A DNA stretch of 64,000 bases from Paragorgia papillata (GCA_035771165.1 JAWNZC010000445.1:4699501-4763500), one strand, 5' to 3'. Shown: positions 1-11,807, counted from the first letter of the stretch. Made by a program: numbers and translations. Notes: generated by a model from the letters alone, not told the origin.

Positions 1-190
1 AGGGATACATCTAGTTTCAAGAGCATCGAGAGCATCAAGTGGTCAAGATAAAGTCGATCTCCTTCGACAAGAATCTGATCTACGGTGGAAGCGGTCCAGT
101 GTTCGATCGGCAAACTCTTGTCTTCCCCGAGAAAATATGTCACTGAATCGTTCGTGACCTTGATGAATGCTTCCAGCAACAAATAAGTTT
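1..190 (-). pseudogene. Possible transposon-derived coding remnant at left edge
   Basis: Read on the minus strand, this stretch stays open for about 60 codons with ordinary-looking composition. It includes EHWTASTVDQIL and GDRLYLDHL. A tryptophan followed by a Gly-Asp-x-Leu-Tyr-Leu motif resembles the end of proteins carried by some animal transposons, but I cannot name the family. The frame runs off the left edge, so only its beginning or middle is seen. It could also be chance. Confidence 0.3.
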
Positions 191-1401
191 GAATTTGGCA
201 TGATTAGTTTGCGAATAATGTAAAATCAACACATTTTTGTCCTAAACAATTTTTTTTACATTTGGCGCCCCATACTTTCCTGTCTTTATATTTCTCTGTA
301 ATGTTGCTCATGGTAATGTTGTTTAACTATTTCAACGACCCCACAGCTTTGCCACCCTAATTTCCGTCTCCTGGTCCATGGTTTGATTATTGACTGCGAA
401 GTGCGAACAGCAAGCGTCATTCATGAGGGTGTACATGTTGGAAGCTGTAATTTAAAACTTCACTCTACTTATAACATTCAAGGGGAAAACTGAGCATCGA
501 GTTCATCAATCATGTACATTTTAGTGTTTTTACTTGAATCTTGAATCGAATCACAAGCTTTTCATAACTTTGCAATTTATTCCCGAAAAGGTAAGAAATG
601 ACTATATTGTACGGTCATACTAATAACATCGATTGTTACAATATACATTACTAGTAAATTTTGATTTGGTCACGTTGGGTTAAACACTTCAGCGCAGCCA
701 TCATAGAACTACTTTTATGAGCCTATAAAAATGCATCGCAGACGACTAGTTTGATATCTGACTAACACAGTCAACCTTCTCTTCTGACTAAACTCGTAAT
801 TTCAGAAAAGTTCTCCTAGCTATAGCGTCCGACGGGGATGAAAAAAATGTAATGTATCAGTTAGATGTTGTAACTTTCCCCCTACAGTGTCAGCAGATGG
901 GGGAGTGTTTATATAGAAAACGTTCTACAGTGTGTATCAAAAAAATTCGAACCCTTAGAAAATGAATTAGTCGCTTCGTTTAACTTATGTGCTGATTAAT
1001 TTATAACGCAGCGCTTTTAGGGCTTTCAAAAATGGTTCTCAAATCTCTATTTTCTTTGAAATTTTGCGCAAGATGAATCTTATCAGGAACTTGTCAAGTG
1101 ATAAGAACCAGTTCAGAGTGCGCGTCTGTCGGAAGCGTGGTAACTTAATCGCACTTGGTATAATTAAACATCGAAGAGTGGATGTCTGTTTTCTTGATCC
1201 ATGATGTTGAACTTTAAAAATCGATAACAATTAATATAATGTTAGCTTGGAGACCCTCTCCAGTCGAGTGATCCTCACTCCCCCGTTCGTCATTAACTAA
1301 ATGTCCATTGGATTACATCACATCTCCCCAAGCCGATAATAGTAAATGTTAATGGTCCGGCTTCCATAAATCAAATTAAATCAAGTCCATAATATGGCGG
1401 C
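191..1401. repeat. Non-coding stretch with a dispersed repeat at 1074-1235
   Basis: I see no gene. Bases about 1105-1235 recur, slightly diverged, at about 40918-41064. Bases 1074-1100 recur at about 38456-38485. The unit contains CGCGTCTGTCGGAAGCGTGG and ends near TTTAAAAATCGATA. It looks like pieces of one dispersed element of unknown class. The rest is AT-rich and featureless. Confidence 0.6.
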
Positions 1402-3211
1402 ATGGCGCGCCGTTTCGGCCAAAAGGTAGACAAAAGGTCGAGATATCAATTTCTTTAGGCGAGAATCATATTTCAGTGGTCGAGAATATTAGATCTATAG
1501 GCGAGAATGCTTTTCTCATAGTCGAGAATTTTATTTCTATGGTCGAGAAATTTATGTCTATATTCGAGAAATATATGTCTATAGTCGAGAAATTTATGTC
1601 TATATTCGAGAAATTTATGTCTATATATAGTCGAAAATATTTTTATGTTTGTAGTCGAGAATATCTTTTGGAAGTCGAGAATATTTTATGTTCATGTCGA
1701 GAATTTCCATACTTGAGAATAATTTACGTTAAAGCGTTACGGGGAGGGCATTTACTTTTTTCGAAAGGGGAGTGACTCCAAATAGCAACGATCTACAAAT
1801 TACTTAGTGGGAGTGGGGAGGACGTGATGACTCCATATTTCTGCCCATCGCGCTTGTATTTCAAAATAGTTAGCCGGTTCATATAGATTCGCCTCGTTCT
1901 TTAAAATCTCCAACTAAATTAAACAAGAAATAGTTTGTTATGAGGTTTAGCTCGCATTATCATTTTAATAATTCCTTGGCCATGTTTTACCATTACTAAC
2001 TAATATAGTATTTGGAGTGCGGCGCGTAGAAAACTGTTCTTCACGATTGTTTGTAATTTACGTATGTACTTAATCACTATAGCTGGTTTTCATTTTGTCG
2101 TTGTATAAAAAAAGAACGGCTAATTGATTAGTTTCCATTTTGGCTAACTTCCATGTTATACCACTGTAGCGTCATTAAAGTTTATGCCACCATGAAGACG
2201 AAGCATTCCTCAGATATAAAAAAAAACTAACAAGAAATAAACTAACAAGATACTAACCTATAATGTATACATTATATATACTGAACGTTAAATGTAACAT
2301 ATGCAGAAAGGTTAAACTCAGTTTCTATATGATTAATAAAAGAAAATTTGGCGTAGACAGACCAGTAAGTTTGTTTTAATATGTAAAGTGTAAAGTAAAA
2401 ATAACACGATTTTAAAAAATTTGTTTGATTCCGGTGTTGGAAATTGTGCACGTTTAATAGTTAATATGTGTAGTTTAGTTTAGTAAATACTCGTGATTAG
2501 TTGATAGTGATGAGTGATAGGCAAGTGCACGAAATGTGAGGAATGTGAGACAAAACCGTGAGTAGAGAACGAGATGTGAATGAGAGAGAAAGTACGTACA
2601 CGCGATTTATCATTAAAAGCTTTAAACGAGATCTGTTGAACTGAAACATATTTTCAACACCGGGTCGATTCAACAACTAATGTATTTTTCTTCCGAAGCC
2701 AACGTGCGTGGCACTGATTGACGGTCTGAAGTATTGAAAAGCGATGGGCAGAAATATGGAAACATCACGTCCTCCCCACTCCCACTAAGTAATTTGTAGA
2801 TCGTTGGTATTTGGAGTCACTGCCCTTTCGAAAAATGTAAATGCCCTCCACGTAACGCTTTAACGTAATTATTCTCAAGTATGGAAATACAATTCTCGAC
2901 ATGGACATAAAATATTCTCGACTACCAAAATGATATTCTCGACTACAAACATAAAAATATTCTCGACTATAGACATAAATTTCTCGACTATAGACATATA
3001 TTTCTCGAATATAGACATAAATTTCTCGACCATAGATATAAAATTCTCGACTATGAGAAAAGCATTCTCGCCTATAGATCTAATATTCTCGACCACTGAA
3101 ATATGATTCTCGCCTAAAGAAATTGATATCTCGACCTTTTGTCTACCTTTTGGCCGAAACGGCGCAGTCAAATTAATTCTCGTATACCTTTTGGCCGAAA
3201 CGGCGCGCCAT
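1402..3211. mobile_element. Non-autonomous DNA transposon with ~450-bp inverted arms
   Basis: The ends are ATGGCGCGCCGTTTCGGCC and its reverse complement. The arms run about 1402-1860 and 2730-3211 and match closely in inverted orientation. Each arm carries a degenerate 21-bp tandem repeat of the type TCGAGAAATTTATGTCTATAG. The centre (about 1860-2730) is AT-rich and non-coding. The right arm has an extra partial terminal copy near 3165-3211. No transposase is present and I found no convincing target duplication, so the superfamily is unassigned. Confidence 0.8.
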
Positions 3212-3244
3212 ACTATTATAATAAGTTCTATAATCGTGATCAGT

Positions 3245-3420
3245 TTATAAGTCTAATCTGGATGGTCTTTTTATTTGTCTGCCCGATCGCGTGACTTGAG
3301 GTGTTTGAGTGTTCTGCTGCGTAGCGGGATTGACTGGAGCTGGTGCATCTTGACCTGGTTCCTCTGATTCAGGACTAGGACTGGGTATTGGTATAAGATC
3401 GGCACATAAGTTAAACAGGA
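3245..3420 (-). pseudogene. C-terminal tail of an LTR-retrotransposon polyprotein
   Basis: On the minus strand about 55 codons are open to a stop at 3245. A proline, serine and glutamate rich linker is followed by a final TRSGRQIKRPSRLDL. A short basic end of the form RxGRxxKxPxRxDL is typical of the integrase C-terminus in Ty3/Gypsy polyproteins. Nothing upstream (to the right) continues the integrase core, so this is a broken end piece. Confidence 0.55.
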
Positions 3421-3754
3421 AGAGAATTAGAGAAAAAACTTTTAAATACTTTCACCAATGCATACATTTCAAGTTATCTTAATTTCCCAGGTGTAGGTGT
3501 TTAGGGCTTTCAAACTACTACACTAGGTTGTTTGAATAGAATACTAATTCATTTTCTAAGGGTTCCGTGTTTTTTTTATACTTTAGTAAATTGCCCTTTA
3601 CTAAGAGGGTTGATCAACCACAGACACGACTTTCGTTAGGTTGCGTTTATTGATAGCTCTCACTCACGTTCACTCGCTAGGACGGTCGCTCAGTCACTCT
3701 CCCATTTTGCCAAAAACTCTCTTATCATATAACTCTCTTATCTTATCATTATCT

Positions 3755-3988
3755 CTCTTATCATATGAGATTGGGAACGAACAACACCTTTTAATGTCAT
3801 GCAGAAACACAAAGTTCGCCGATCTTAGAGTTAATTTTATGGAAAGTCTCTGTAAAATAAATAACGCATTTTCTAAATTTAGCTATCAAGACCTTTTCAT
3901 GTATGTCATTGCTATGCAAGACAAAACAATTATGACTTTGGTAGCTAAATACTATTTTAATGACTTAACAAGTTTTGAAAGTTTATAG
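3755..3988 (+). pseudogene. LINE ORF2 C-terminal fragment (copy 1)
   Basis: About 75 codons include IGNEQHLLMSCRNTKFADLR and end at a stop. The pattern (acidic or Asn residue, then H-x(3)-C-x(4)-F-x(2)-LR) is the family-typical end of many animal non-LTR reverse transcriptases after the zinc-knuckle-like CxxC. The CxxC part itself is missing. It resembles the better fragment at 4300-4651. Confidence 0.6.
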
Positions 3989-4074
3989 TTGAGCACGTAG
4001 TCTAGTTTATGTTATATGTATGTATCTTATATACCAAATCTGGTATTTATGTTGTTTGAATAAAGATACCTATA

Positions 4075-4215
4075 ACTCACACCTATAATAAATCTATATA
4101 ATTAACTTAAAAGTCATTAATTAAATCAATCAGTGTCCCATAGTAATTATTTCATAAACCCCAATTATCTTGAATATTGAAAGACATATCCATGCAGTCT
4201 CCGACACACTCCCCC
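4075..4215. repeat. Dispersed repeat shared with 15640-15776
   Basis: About 130 bases, starting near CTATAATAAAT and including GTGTCCCATAGTAATTAT, reappear almost unchanged at about 15643-15776, just upstream of protease copy 1. Its class is unknown and it contains no coding sequence. Confidence 0.75.
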
Positions 4216-4299
4216 ATGCAACTTGCGAAGGAATGTTGCATGTAATGAAGAAGGCTGCGTAACTATTGTCTACTAAAATGTCAACATATAAAATTTAAC

Positions 4300-4651
4300 A
4301 ATTAAACATCGCCAGGCAGTAACAAAAGTGAGAATATCCGCACATAAACTACCAGTTGAATCTGGCCGATATAACAAAACCCCTTACGAGGAACGAAAGT
4401 GTACTTTATGTCACTCGAATGAAATCGATGATGAATTTCACTATTTAATGTCCTACTCCAACAAAAAGTTTGTAGAGCTTCGAAATACTTTTATAAATAA
4501 TATATACAGTGTCAACGCGTCTTTCCGTTTACTTGACACAAAGGATTTCTTTCTATATATAATAAATGTACACGATAAGTCTATCATGAAAATAATATCA
4601 AAATATTTTCATGGTATTCTTTCATTATATGATAGTCATTATATTGTCTAA
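4300..4651 (+). pseudogene. LINE ORF2 C-terminal fragment (copy 2)
   Basis: The frame reads TKVRISAHKLPVESGRYNK, then CTLCHSNEIDDEFHYLMSYS, and ends at a stop. The Cys-x2-Cys followed by an acidic stretch, a His and a late aromatic/LR motif is the usual C-terminal module of animal non-LTR retrotransposon ORF2 proteins. The reverse transcriptase core is absent. It is a 5'-truncated remnant, in the same orientation as the fragment at 3755-3988. Confidence 0.7.
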
Positions 4652-4744
4652 CCTATATTACCATACACTGTACTCCTAGCTATATTATTTAACTCACATT
4701 ACTATACCCTTTACACTTTTAACCATACTTTGTATGGTATTATC

Positions 4745-5041
4745 ATAGTTAATAGAAACATGGTTTGGAAGCTCAACAAAAGTCATTGTTTTATGTTTTT
4801 GTTCAGGTTTATGGAAATGTGTGCACTTTCACGGTTACTGAACATATTGTGTTTTCTGTATAATGAAGCAATCATCCAATAGCAACGTTTGGGTTGAATC
4901 GCTCAACCGTACTGTTTAAATATTAATAAACCTAAAACAAAGGATTTGTGCACCTTCGTGTACCTTTCAACATGAATCGTAGCTTGATTGTTGACCGCTT
5001 TGAAGTTTGCCGGGTTTCCAAACCATGTTTAGAATAACTAT
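4745..5041. mobile_element. MULE-like MITE, copy 1 (9-bp TSD)
   Basis: The ends are ATAGTTAATAG and its near inverse. The flanks are a perfect 9-bp duplication, GGTATTATC, at 4736-4744 and 5042-5050. The interior holds the inverted subterminal motifs ATGGTTTGGAAGCT and GGTTTCCAAACCAT. Related copies lie at 36662-36967 and 42525-42826. A 9-bp duplication suggests a Mutator-like origin, which is inference. Confidence 0.85.
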
Positions 5042-5106
5042 GGTATTATCTAGTTCATGTTACGGTACGTTCTGTACTTTTATGTAATTATCTTCATATG
5101 TGCCTG

Positions 5107-5513
5107 CAGTGGTGGATCAAGGGGGGGGGGCACTTTGGGCAAGTGCCAAGGGCCCCGCGCTTTCGAGGGCCCCGCCGATTTTTGGGGCCCAAAAATCATT
5201 CCAAAAATCATCAAAACCTATGACTATAAGAAACTTATAAATTAATTTCTAATCTTCAATCTAAACTTTGAAATCATTGTTTGTGAATACCTTACAAATA
5301 GAACCAGAGTTCCAGAAAAGTAGGTTGAGTATCATAGATAAACACAAACAATTTTGGCAACTGATAGTAGCCAGGTGGTTGCTATTCACATTCCAGTTGC
5401 TATTCCGATTTTTCTAGTCTCTTTCTGACTTTGGTGGGGGGGGGGGGGGAGGGAGGGGATGTGAGTCAGCTACTAATATGCCAGGGGCCCCGCTCATGCT
5501 TGATCCGCCCCTG
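5107..5513. mobile_element. hAT-like MITE with TSD TGTGCCTG
   Basis: The 5' end is CAGTGGTGGATCAAG and the 3' end is CTTGATCCGCCCCTG, an imperfect 15-bp inverted repeat. The perfect 8-bp duplication TGTGCCTG flanks it (5099-5106 and 5514-5521). An 8-bp duplication with a CAG start is the hAT signature. It contains G-runs and no coding capacity. Confidence 0.9.
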
Positions 5514-7562
5514 TGTGCCTGTATTGGTATTTGATGAATAAAGTAGTATTATTATTATTGGACGTTCAGACAAATTGTTCGTTCTTCTCTGCATCTTCTC
5601 TTATCCGCACCCCTGCTTCTGCAGCTGTGAGTTTGTACCGAGACGAGCTGCAGCTGCAGAAGCTTCCACGCAGGTCTTCGGATGTCAAGGGGCCTTTGCG
5701 CGTTCGGTTGGTGGTAAAACGACGCACCCACCCAGGTTTGAACACGCAGCTGCTCGAACTCGTTCACCGGTACATCGGGTTTTCGTTGTGCTAAGCACAG
5801 TGTGCACAGCTTTGGTGATTTTCGCTTCGGCGTCGGAGACTTGCGATTTCACTGCGACCGGGTTTTCTGCCCACCGGTTGGGATCTCGCAACCAGGCTGG
5901 TCCGTTCCACCACAGCTCGGAATTTGTCACCTGAGCCCCACGGCTGGCGACGTCGGTTGGATTTTCGCTGGTGGGTACGTGCCTCCACTGGATTTGGGGG
6001 TGGTCTCGTATCTTCTTCACCCGGTTTTCCACGAACTGTCGATACTGTCCGTTTCCCAGAATCCAATGGAGCGCCACGGTACTGTCTAGCCAGTGCGTTG
6101 GCAACATTTATAACCAAATTGGTGGCCATATGGGCCCTGACCAGTTCCAATCGGGGTATTGTTAAACTTCTCTTGGCAAGTCGGGCTTTGGCTGCAACCA
6201 AGGTCTGGGTGATTCCTCCTTGTTGCCGCACGATCGAATAGACAGCAGCGCCAACTCCGCGGATCGAAGCGTCTCCGAATACATGGAGTTCGGTGGAATC
6301 AATTGGTTGTTTGTAAGGTGTCAATGGTCGAGGGGTGGTTATCTGTGACGGGAGTGACTGTTCAAATTTCTCCCATCGTTGTCGAAGGTTCTCTGGAAGG
6401 GGAGCATCCCAGGCAACCTTCGAGTCACATGCGGCGTCGCGATAGATGATCTTCCCTTGCAAGGTGGTTGGAGACACTAGACAAAGGGGGTCGTAAATTT
6501 TCGCCAACGTTGCCAACAGTTCGCGTTTGGTTGTCGTACAGGTTGTCGTCGGAAATTCCACGGCTATCGTATCTGCAGACTTGTCCCACTTGAGGCCCAA
6601 TAGCTTCGACTCGTTTGGCTGGACCTGTAGTTGTTGTTTGGCATAAGACTGTTCGTCGATAGTCGTAGGGTTGGCTTTGTCTTCTAACTGAGGACAGCTT
6701 GAGTTCCATTTATGCAACGTGAATTTCGCGTCCTCCATGATCTCGACGGCCACACTTTTGCGTTGATGGGCTTGCTTTTCATCTTGACCGCCAGTCAAGA
6801 TGTCAACTACATAGAGGCTTCGGCGTAGTCTCTCTGTCTCGTCTGGGTATTTCCCTGACCAGGCATCTATAGATGGCAATCAAGGACTCCCCCAAGCAGG
6901 AATGGTGACGGCGCGAGCCCGAACAACACTCTCGTGAACCGGTAGGTGTCGATTCCTGAGTTAGCATCTGGTCGCCAGTGAAAGCAGAGCGCGTCTCTCT
7001 CGCTCTCGTGGATGCGAATTTGGAGGAATGCTTTCTTAATGTCGCCCGATACAACCACTGGATAACCCCTCTGTTGAACGAGGACGTTCCACAGTTTGTT
7101 TTGCAGAGCCGGCCCGGTGTACAGACAGTCGTTTAGTGATGGAGCTCCAAGCAATGCTCGAGCTGAGGCGTCGTACACGATCCTCATTTTTGTAGTTTCG
7201 GCAGACTTCCGAATCACGCATTTATGTGGAATGTAGAACTCCTTTGGCTGGGCAACGGTCGGTACTTTCTCGATCACTCCCTCTTCTAACTGCTCTTGGA
7301 TGATCCCATTGTATTGTTTGGTTAAACCTTCGCGTTGAAGTTTCCGGGTCAAACTCTCTAGCCGTTTGAGACTACCTTGCTCGTTGTTGGGCAGATGTGG
7401 ATGGCTTTCCATGGGAGGGTTTGTTTCATACCAGCCTTCTGGAGAGCGCGTCAACCGTTCTTTAAACTCGTCGAAAACGACTGACTGGTCGTGTTCTGGT
7501 GCGTCTTTCAGGCCGAGGACGTCCAGTCTGCACAATTCCTCATAATCGACGTGGGTTGTTTG

Positions 7563-8007
7563 CAGGGGCGTCGGAGGGACGATAAAAGTGGAGGGGCCTA
7601 AATAATCTAGGGGGGTCCGGGGGCATGCCCCACCGGAAAATTTTGAAATCTAGACTTAATTTTGACGTCTTAAAAAGCATTACTTTTGCGGACATTGAAT
7701 ATCTGCATTCAAATTTCTTTGGTATATCTTTATTCAAATACGGATTAGTGCATTTGTTGTATTGGATAATGCTTACAAGAGGTCATTTAAAAACAGAATT
7801 GAAAGGAATGAATGCTGTATTAATGTAAAAAGACCAGACAGACACAAGGCCATAAGTTGATGTTAGAAATAATGTTAGAAATAATGTTTCATTATTACTG
7901 GCCTTGTTAAAAAGTGGGGGGGGGGGCCCAAACATGTTCTGGCACCCCCACGCAAAAAAGTGGGGGGCCCAGGCCCCCCCCCCGCCCCCCCGCTTCCGAC
8001 GCCCCTG
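7563..8007. mobile_element. hAT-like MITE inside the BEL/Pao pol
   Basis: The 13-bp inverted ends are CAGGGGCGTCGGA and TCCGACGCCCCTG. The perfect 8-bp duplication GTTGTTTG lies at 7555-7562 and 8008-8015. Removing the element and one duplicate rejoins the retrotransposon frame between its protease and reverse transcriptase regions, so it inserted after the retrotransposon did. Confidence 0.93.
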
Positions 8008-8313
8008 GTTGTTTGGGTAAGTATCATCACGTTGTGGTTGAACTCTTTATCAGGAGACATCAGGAGCCATCCAAACTTTGTTAGTTCAGGGACAGGTGCA
8101 GGCTCTTTTCCGATTCTCGGCTTCGTCTCCGTCTTTATTCGCGCATATTCTCCGCACCCGAGGACCACGTGAATCGGAACCGACACGCCTTCCAAATGTG
8201 GGTGTTTCTTGATTAGTTCACTGTAGTTAGGATTCTTGATCGACAATATAAACTCCGTCTTGTTAACTTTCGTTGCTCTCACGGACAGGGTGAACTGTTG
8301 GTTGACTGATTTA

Positions 8314-8684
8314 GGGCCTGTTTATATGGAGCCGAGTTACCCGGCAAACCGAGTTGAAAAAAGATGAGTGTTTATATGAGACGAGTTACTTCGCAAAGCC
8401 GCCCACGCATTATAATGGTTTCGCATTCCATCGATTGTCTTCATAAGTGGCGCGTGCGCTGTTGTGACGAATTCAACTCGGCCAGCCGAGTTACCGGCAA
8501 GAGAGTGTTTATATGGGAATATTTTCATCCCGGCATGCCAAGATCTCGGCTGTTTTGCCGGGATCTCGGCTAGCCGGGTTACCCGTCTGTCGGCATATAA
8601 ACACTCTGCCGGAATAGCATTGAATTTCTATACATGGCGGGTAACTCGGCTAGCCGGGTAACTCGGCTCCATATAAACAGGCCC
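8314..8684. mobile_element. Harbinger-like palindromic MITE inside the BEL/Pao pol
   Basis: The inverted ends begin GGGCCTGTTTATATGGAGCC and are flanked by TTA on both sides (8311-8313 and 8685-8687). A 3-bp TTA target with a GGGCCTGTTTA start fits PIF/Harbinger. The interior repeats GAGTTAC and GCCGGG motifs in both orientations. It interrupts the upstream protease-like region of the BEL/Pao element. Confidence 0.85.
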
Positions 8685-8844
8685 TTAAGTTCCAAGTCGT
8701 AGACCTCGAGTCTCGCGACCTTGGAGGCCATTAGCATGTCAATGTTTTTTGTTTCATTCGTTGATGGTTTTGCTTCAAGTAATTGGATCAACTTTGCCGA
8801 GACGTATGAACTACCAAAAACTCTCTTATCATATAACTCACACT

Positions 8845-9423
8845 TAACATCCTAAGGTAAATTGGTGCAAGCCGTAGCCCGGTGGGGGCCTGGGGCGAAT
8901 AGCGGTACTTGGATCCAGGTTAAGATCCATCCATGCAGGATCTTGAGCTGACCACCCTCACTCGGTATGGCTTGCACCGATCACACCAATTAGTTGGTGG
9001 AAGTATTAATTACACTTACCTCTTTGATTGAAGGGAGGGACGGTGGGAATATCTAATTTCCTCTGACTCCAACACTGCGTCTGACTGCTAGCCCGTTAAC
9101 GCGGCTTCCATGACTGCTGACCCCCAGCTTGCACCGCGCGCGGTTACCTAGCTGTTAACCTTGGTTATTGCATAACCTCATTTAACATCCTCGTTCACCT
9201 TTTTACTTACCCGTTTGGAAGGTTGGTGCAAGCCGTAGCCCGGTGGGGGCCTGGGGCGAATAGCGGTACTTGGATCCAGGTTAAGATCCATCCATGCAGG
9301 ATCTTGAGCTGATCACAATAAGTGATATACTGAAACGAACAGAGCCAGGATGTCACCTTTCCATGAAGTACCGTATTTGGACCCACACCAGTCGGAATCA
9401 TCTAAATGGACGCAATACTCACC
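8845..9423. repeat. Compound repeat block beside the satellite
   Basis: About 105 bases containing TGGTGCAAGCCGTAGCCCGG and GGATCCAGGTTAAGATCCAT occur twice in direct orientation, at about 8860-8965 and 9222-9325. Between them, bases about 9070-9182 (with CACCGCGCGCGGTTACC) recur at about 15530-15645, after the LINE. The inverted GGTGCAAGCC and GGCTTGCACC close the first unit. This may be a composite SINE-like element, but I cannot assign it. Confidence 0.7.
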
Positions 9424-11757
9424 TAGCAACACTCATATAGAGCAGTGGGCATCACCGTAGCACGCCATTTTTAGCAACACTCGTATAGAGCAGTGGGCAG
9501 CACCGTAGTACGCCATTTAGCAACACTCGTACAGAGCAGTGGGCAGCACCGTAGTACGCCATTTTTAGCAACACCCGTATAGAGCAGCGGGCAGCACCGT
9601 AGCACGCCATTTAGCAACACTCATGTAGAGCAGTGGGCAGCACCGTAGCACGCCATTTAGCAACACTCGTACAGAGCAGTGGGCAGCACCGTAGCACGCC
9701 ATTTTTAGCAACACTCGTATAGAGCAGTGGGCAGCACCGTAGCACGCCATTTTTAGCAACACTCGTATAGAGCAGTGGGCAGCGCCGTAGTACGCCATTT
9801 TTAGCAACACTCGTACAGAGCAGTGGGCAGCACCGTAGCACGCCATTTTTAGCAACACTCGTATAGAGCAGTGGGCAGCACCGTAGCACGCCATTTTTAG
9901 CAACACTCGTATAGAGCAGTGGGCAGCGCCGTAGTACGCCATTTTTAGCAACACTCGTATAGAGCAGTGGGCAGCACCGTAGTACGCCATTTTTAGCAAC
10001 ACTCGTATAGAGCAGTGGGCAGCACCGTAGCACGCCATTTTTAGCAACACTCGTATAGAGCAGTGGGCAGCACCGTAGTACGCCATTTTTAGCAACACTC
10101 ATGTAGAGCAGTGGGCAGCACCGTAGTACGCCATTTTTAGCAACACTCATGTAGAGCAGTGCAGCACCGTAGTACGCCATTTTTAGCAGCACTCATGTAG
10201 AGCAGTGGACAGCACCGTAGCACGCCATTTTTAGCAACACTCGTATAGAGCAGTGGGCAGCGCCGTAGTACGCCATTTTTAGCAACACTCATGTAGAGCA
10301 GTGGGCAGCACCGTAGTACGCCATTTTTAGCAACACTCATGTAGAGCAGTGGGCAGCACCGTAGCACGCCATTTTTAGCAACACTCGTATAGAGCAGTGG
10401 GCAGCACCGTAGCACGCCATTTTTAGCAACACTCGTGTAGAGCAGTGGGCAGCACCGTAGTACGCCATTTTTAGCAACACTCGTATAGAGCAGTGGGCAG
10501 CACCGTAGTACGCCATTTAGCAACACTCGTACAGAGCAGTGGGCAGCACCGTAGTACGCCATTTTTAGCAACACCCGTATAGAGCAGTGGGCAGCACCGT
10601 AGTACGCCATTTAGCAACACTCATATAGAGTAGTGGGCAGCACCGTAGTACGCCATTTTTAGCAACACTCGTATAGAGCAGTGGGCAGCAGCATCGTAGT
10701 ACGCCATTTAGCAGCACTCATATAGAGCAGTGGGCAGCACCGTAGTACGTCAGTTTTAGCAACACTCGTATAGAGCAGTGGGCAGCACCGTAGTACGCCA
10801 TTTAGCAGCACTCATGTAGAGCAGTGGGCAGCACCGTAGCACGCCATTTAGCAGCACTCATGTAGAGCAGTGGGCAGCATCGTAGTACGTCATTTTTAGC
10901 AACACTCATGTAGAGCAGTGGGCAGCACCGTAGCACGCCATTTTTAGCAACACTCGTATAGAGCAGTGGGCAGCATCGTAGTACGCCATTTTTAGCAACA
11001 CTCATGTAGAGCAGTGGGCAGCACCGTAGTACGTCAGTTTTAGCAACACTCGTATAGAGCAGTGGGCAGCACCGTAGTACGTCAGTTTTAGCAACACTTG
11101 TATAGAGCAGTGGGCAGCACCGTAGTACGCCATTTTTAGCAGCACTCATATAGAGCAGTGGGCAGCACCGTAGCATGCCATTTAGCAACACTCATGTAGA
11201 GCAGTGGGCAGCACCGTAGTACGCCATTTAGCAGCACTCATGTAGAGCAGTGGGCAGCACCGTAGTACGCCATTTAGCAGCACTCATGTAGAGCAGTGGG
11301 CAGCACCGTAGTACGCCATTTTTAGCAACACCCGTATAGAGCAGTGGGCAGCACCGTAGCATGCCATTTAGCAACACTCATGTAGAGCAGTGGGCAGCGC
11401 CATAGTACGCCATTTAGCAACACTCGTGTAGAGTAGTGGGCAGCACCGTAGTACGCCATTTAGCAACACTCGTATAGAGTAGTGGGCAGCACCGTAGTAC
11501 GCCATTTAGCAGCACTCATGTAGAGCAGTGGGCAGCGCCATAGTACGCCATTTAGCAACACTCGTGTAGAGTAGTGGGCAGCACCGTAGTACGCCATTTA
11601 GCAACACTCATGTAGAGTTGTGGGCAGCACCGTAGTACGCCATTTTTAGCAGCACTCATAGCGAGTAGTGGGCAGCACCGTAGTACGCCATTTAGCAACA
11701 CTCATGTAGAACAGTGGGCAGCACCGTAGTACGCCATTTTTAGCAACACATATAGAG
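9424..11757. repeat. 46/48-bp satellite array, roughly 49 units
   Basis: The tandem unit is close to AGCAACACTCGTATAGAGCA followed by GTGGGCAGCACCGTAGTACG and CCATTTTT. Two length forms alternate, differing by TT in the T-run (CCATTTTTAGC or CCATTTAGC). Variable sites include GTATAG/ATGTAG, GTAGTA/GTAGCA and AACACT/GCACT. The right half (after about 10600) has more short units and more divergence. Long open frames on the minus strand arise only because 48 is a multiple of three. It ends in a T-rich stretch at about 11757-11807. Confidence 0.97.
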
Positions 11758-11807
11758 TTGTTTTGTTGTTTTTTTGTTTTTGTTTTTGTTTTTTTGTTTT
11801 TTTTTAA

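Larger units (their letters stand above)
5530..8815 (-). pseudogene. Decayed BEL/Pao retrotransposon pol
   Basis: On the minus strand, from right to left, the pieces follow BEL/Pao pol order. First comes a protease/A17-type region (8790-8690, then 8310-8016, with VVLGCGEYARIKTETKPRIG and a TKFGWLLMSP motif). Next is the reverse transcriptase (7554-6870, with VVSGDIKKAFLQIRI and a TRVLFGLAPSPFLL block). Then come RNase H (about 6880-6115, with HVFGDASIRGVGAAVYS) and the connection region (6107-5900, with WILGNGQYRQFVENRVKKI and PTDVASRG). Frameshifts separate the pieces, the catalytic integrase core and both LTRs are missing, and the start is truncated near 8815. Two MITEs (7563-8007 and 8314-8684) interrupt it. 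It cannot make a working polyprotein. Confidence 0.9.

Noticed and set aside
1476..3171. Heptad-like open frames on both arms (repeats of VEKFMSI)
   Set aside because: They are translations of the 21-bp tandem repeat inside the inverted arms; mirror-image frames on opposite strands with no start context.
8860..9325. tRNA genes in the GGTGCAAGCC repeats
   Set aside because: B-box-like words are present but no cloverleaf with acceptor and anticodon stems could be drawn.
9565..11191. Long minus-strand repeat proteins (LLKMAYYGAAHCSIRV units)
   Set aside because: By-product of a 48-bp satellite unit; overlapping frames are equally open and 46-bp units break them.
9424..11757. CRISPR-like array
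   Set aside because: Units are contiguous with no unique spacers, and the DNA is eukaryotic.
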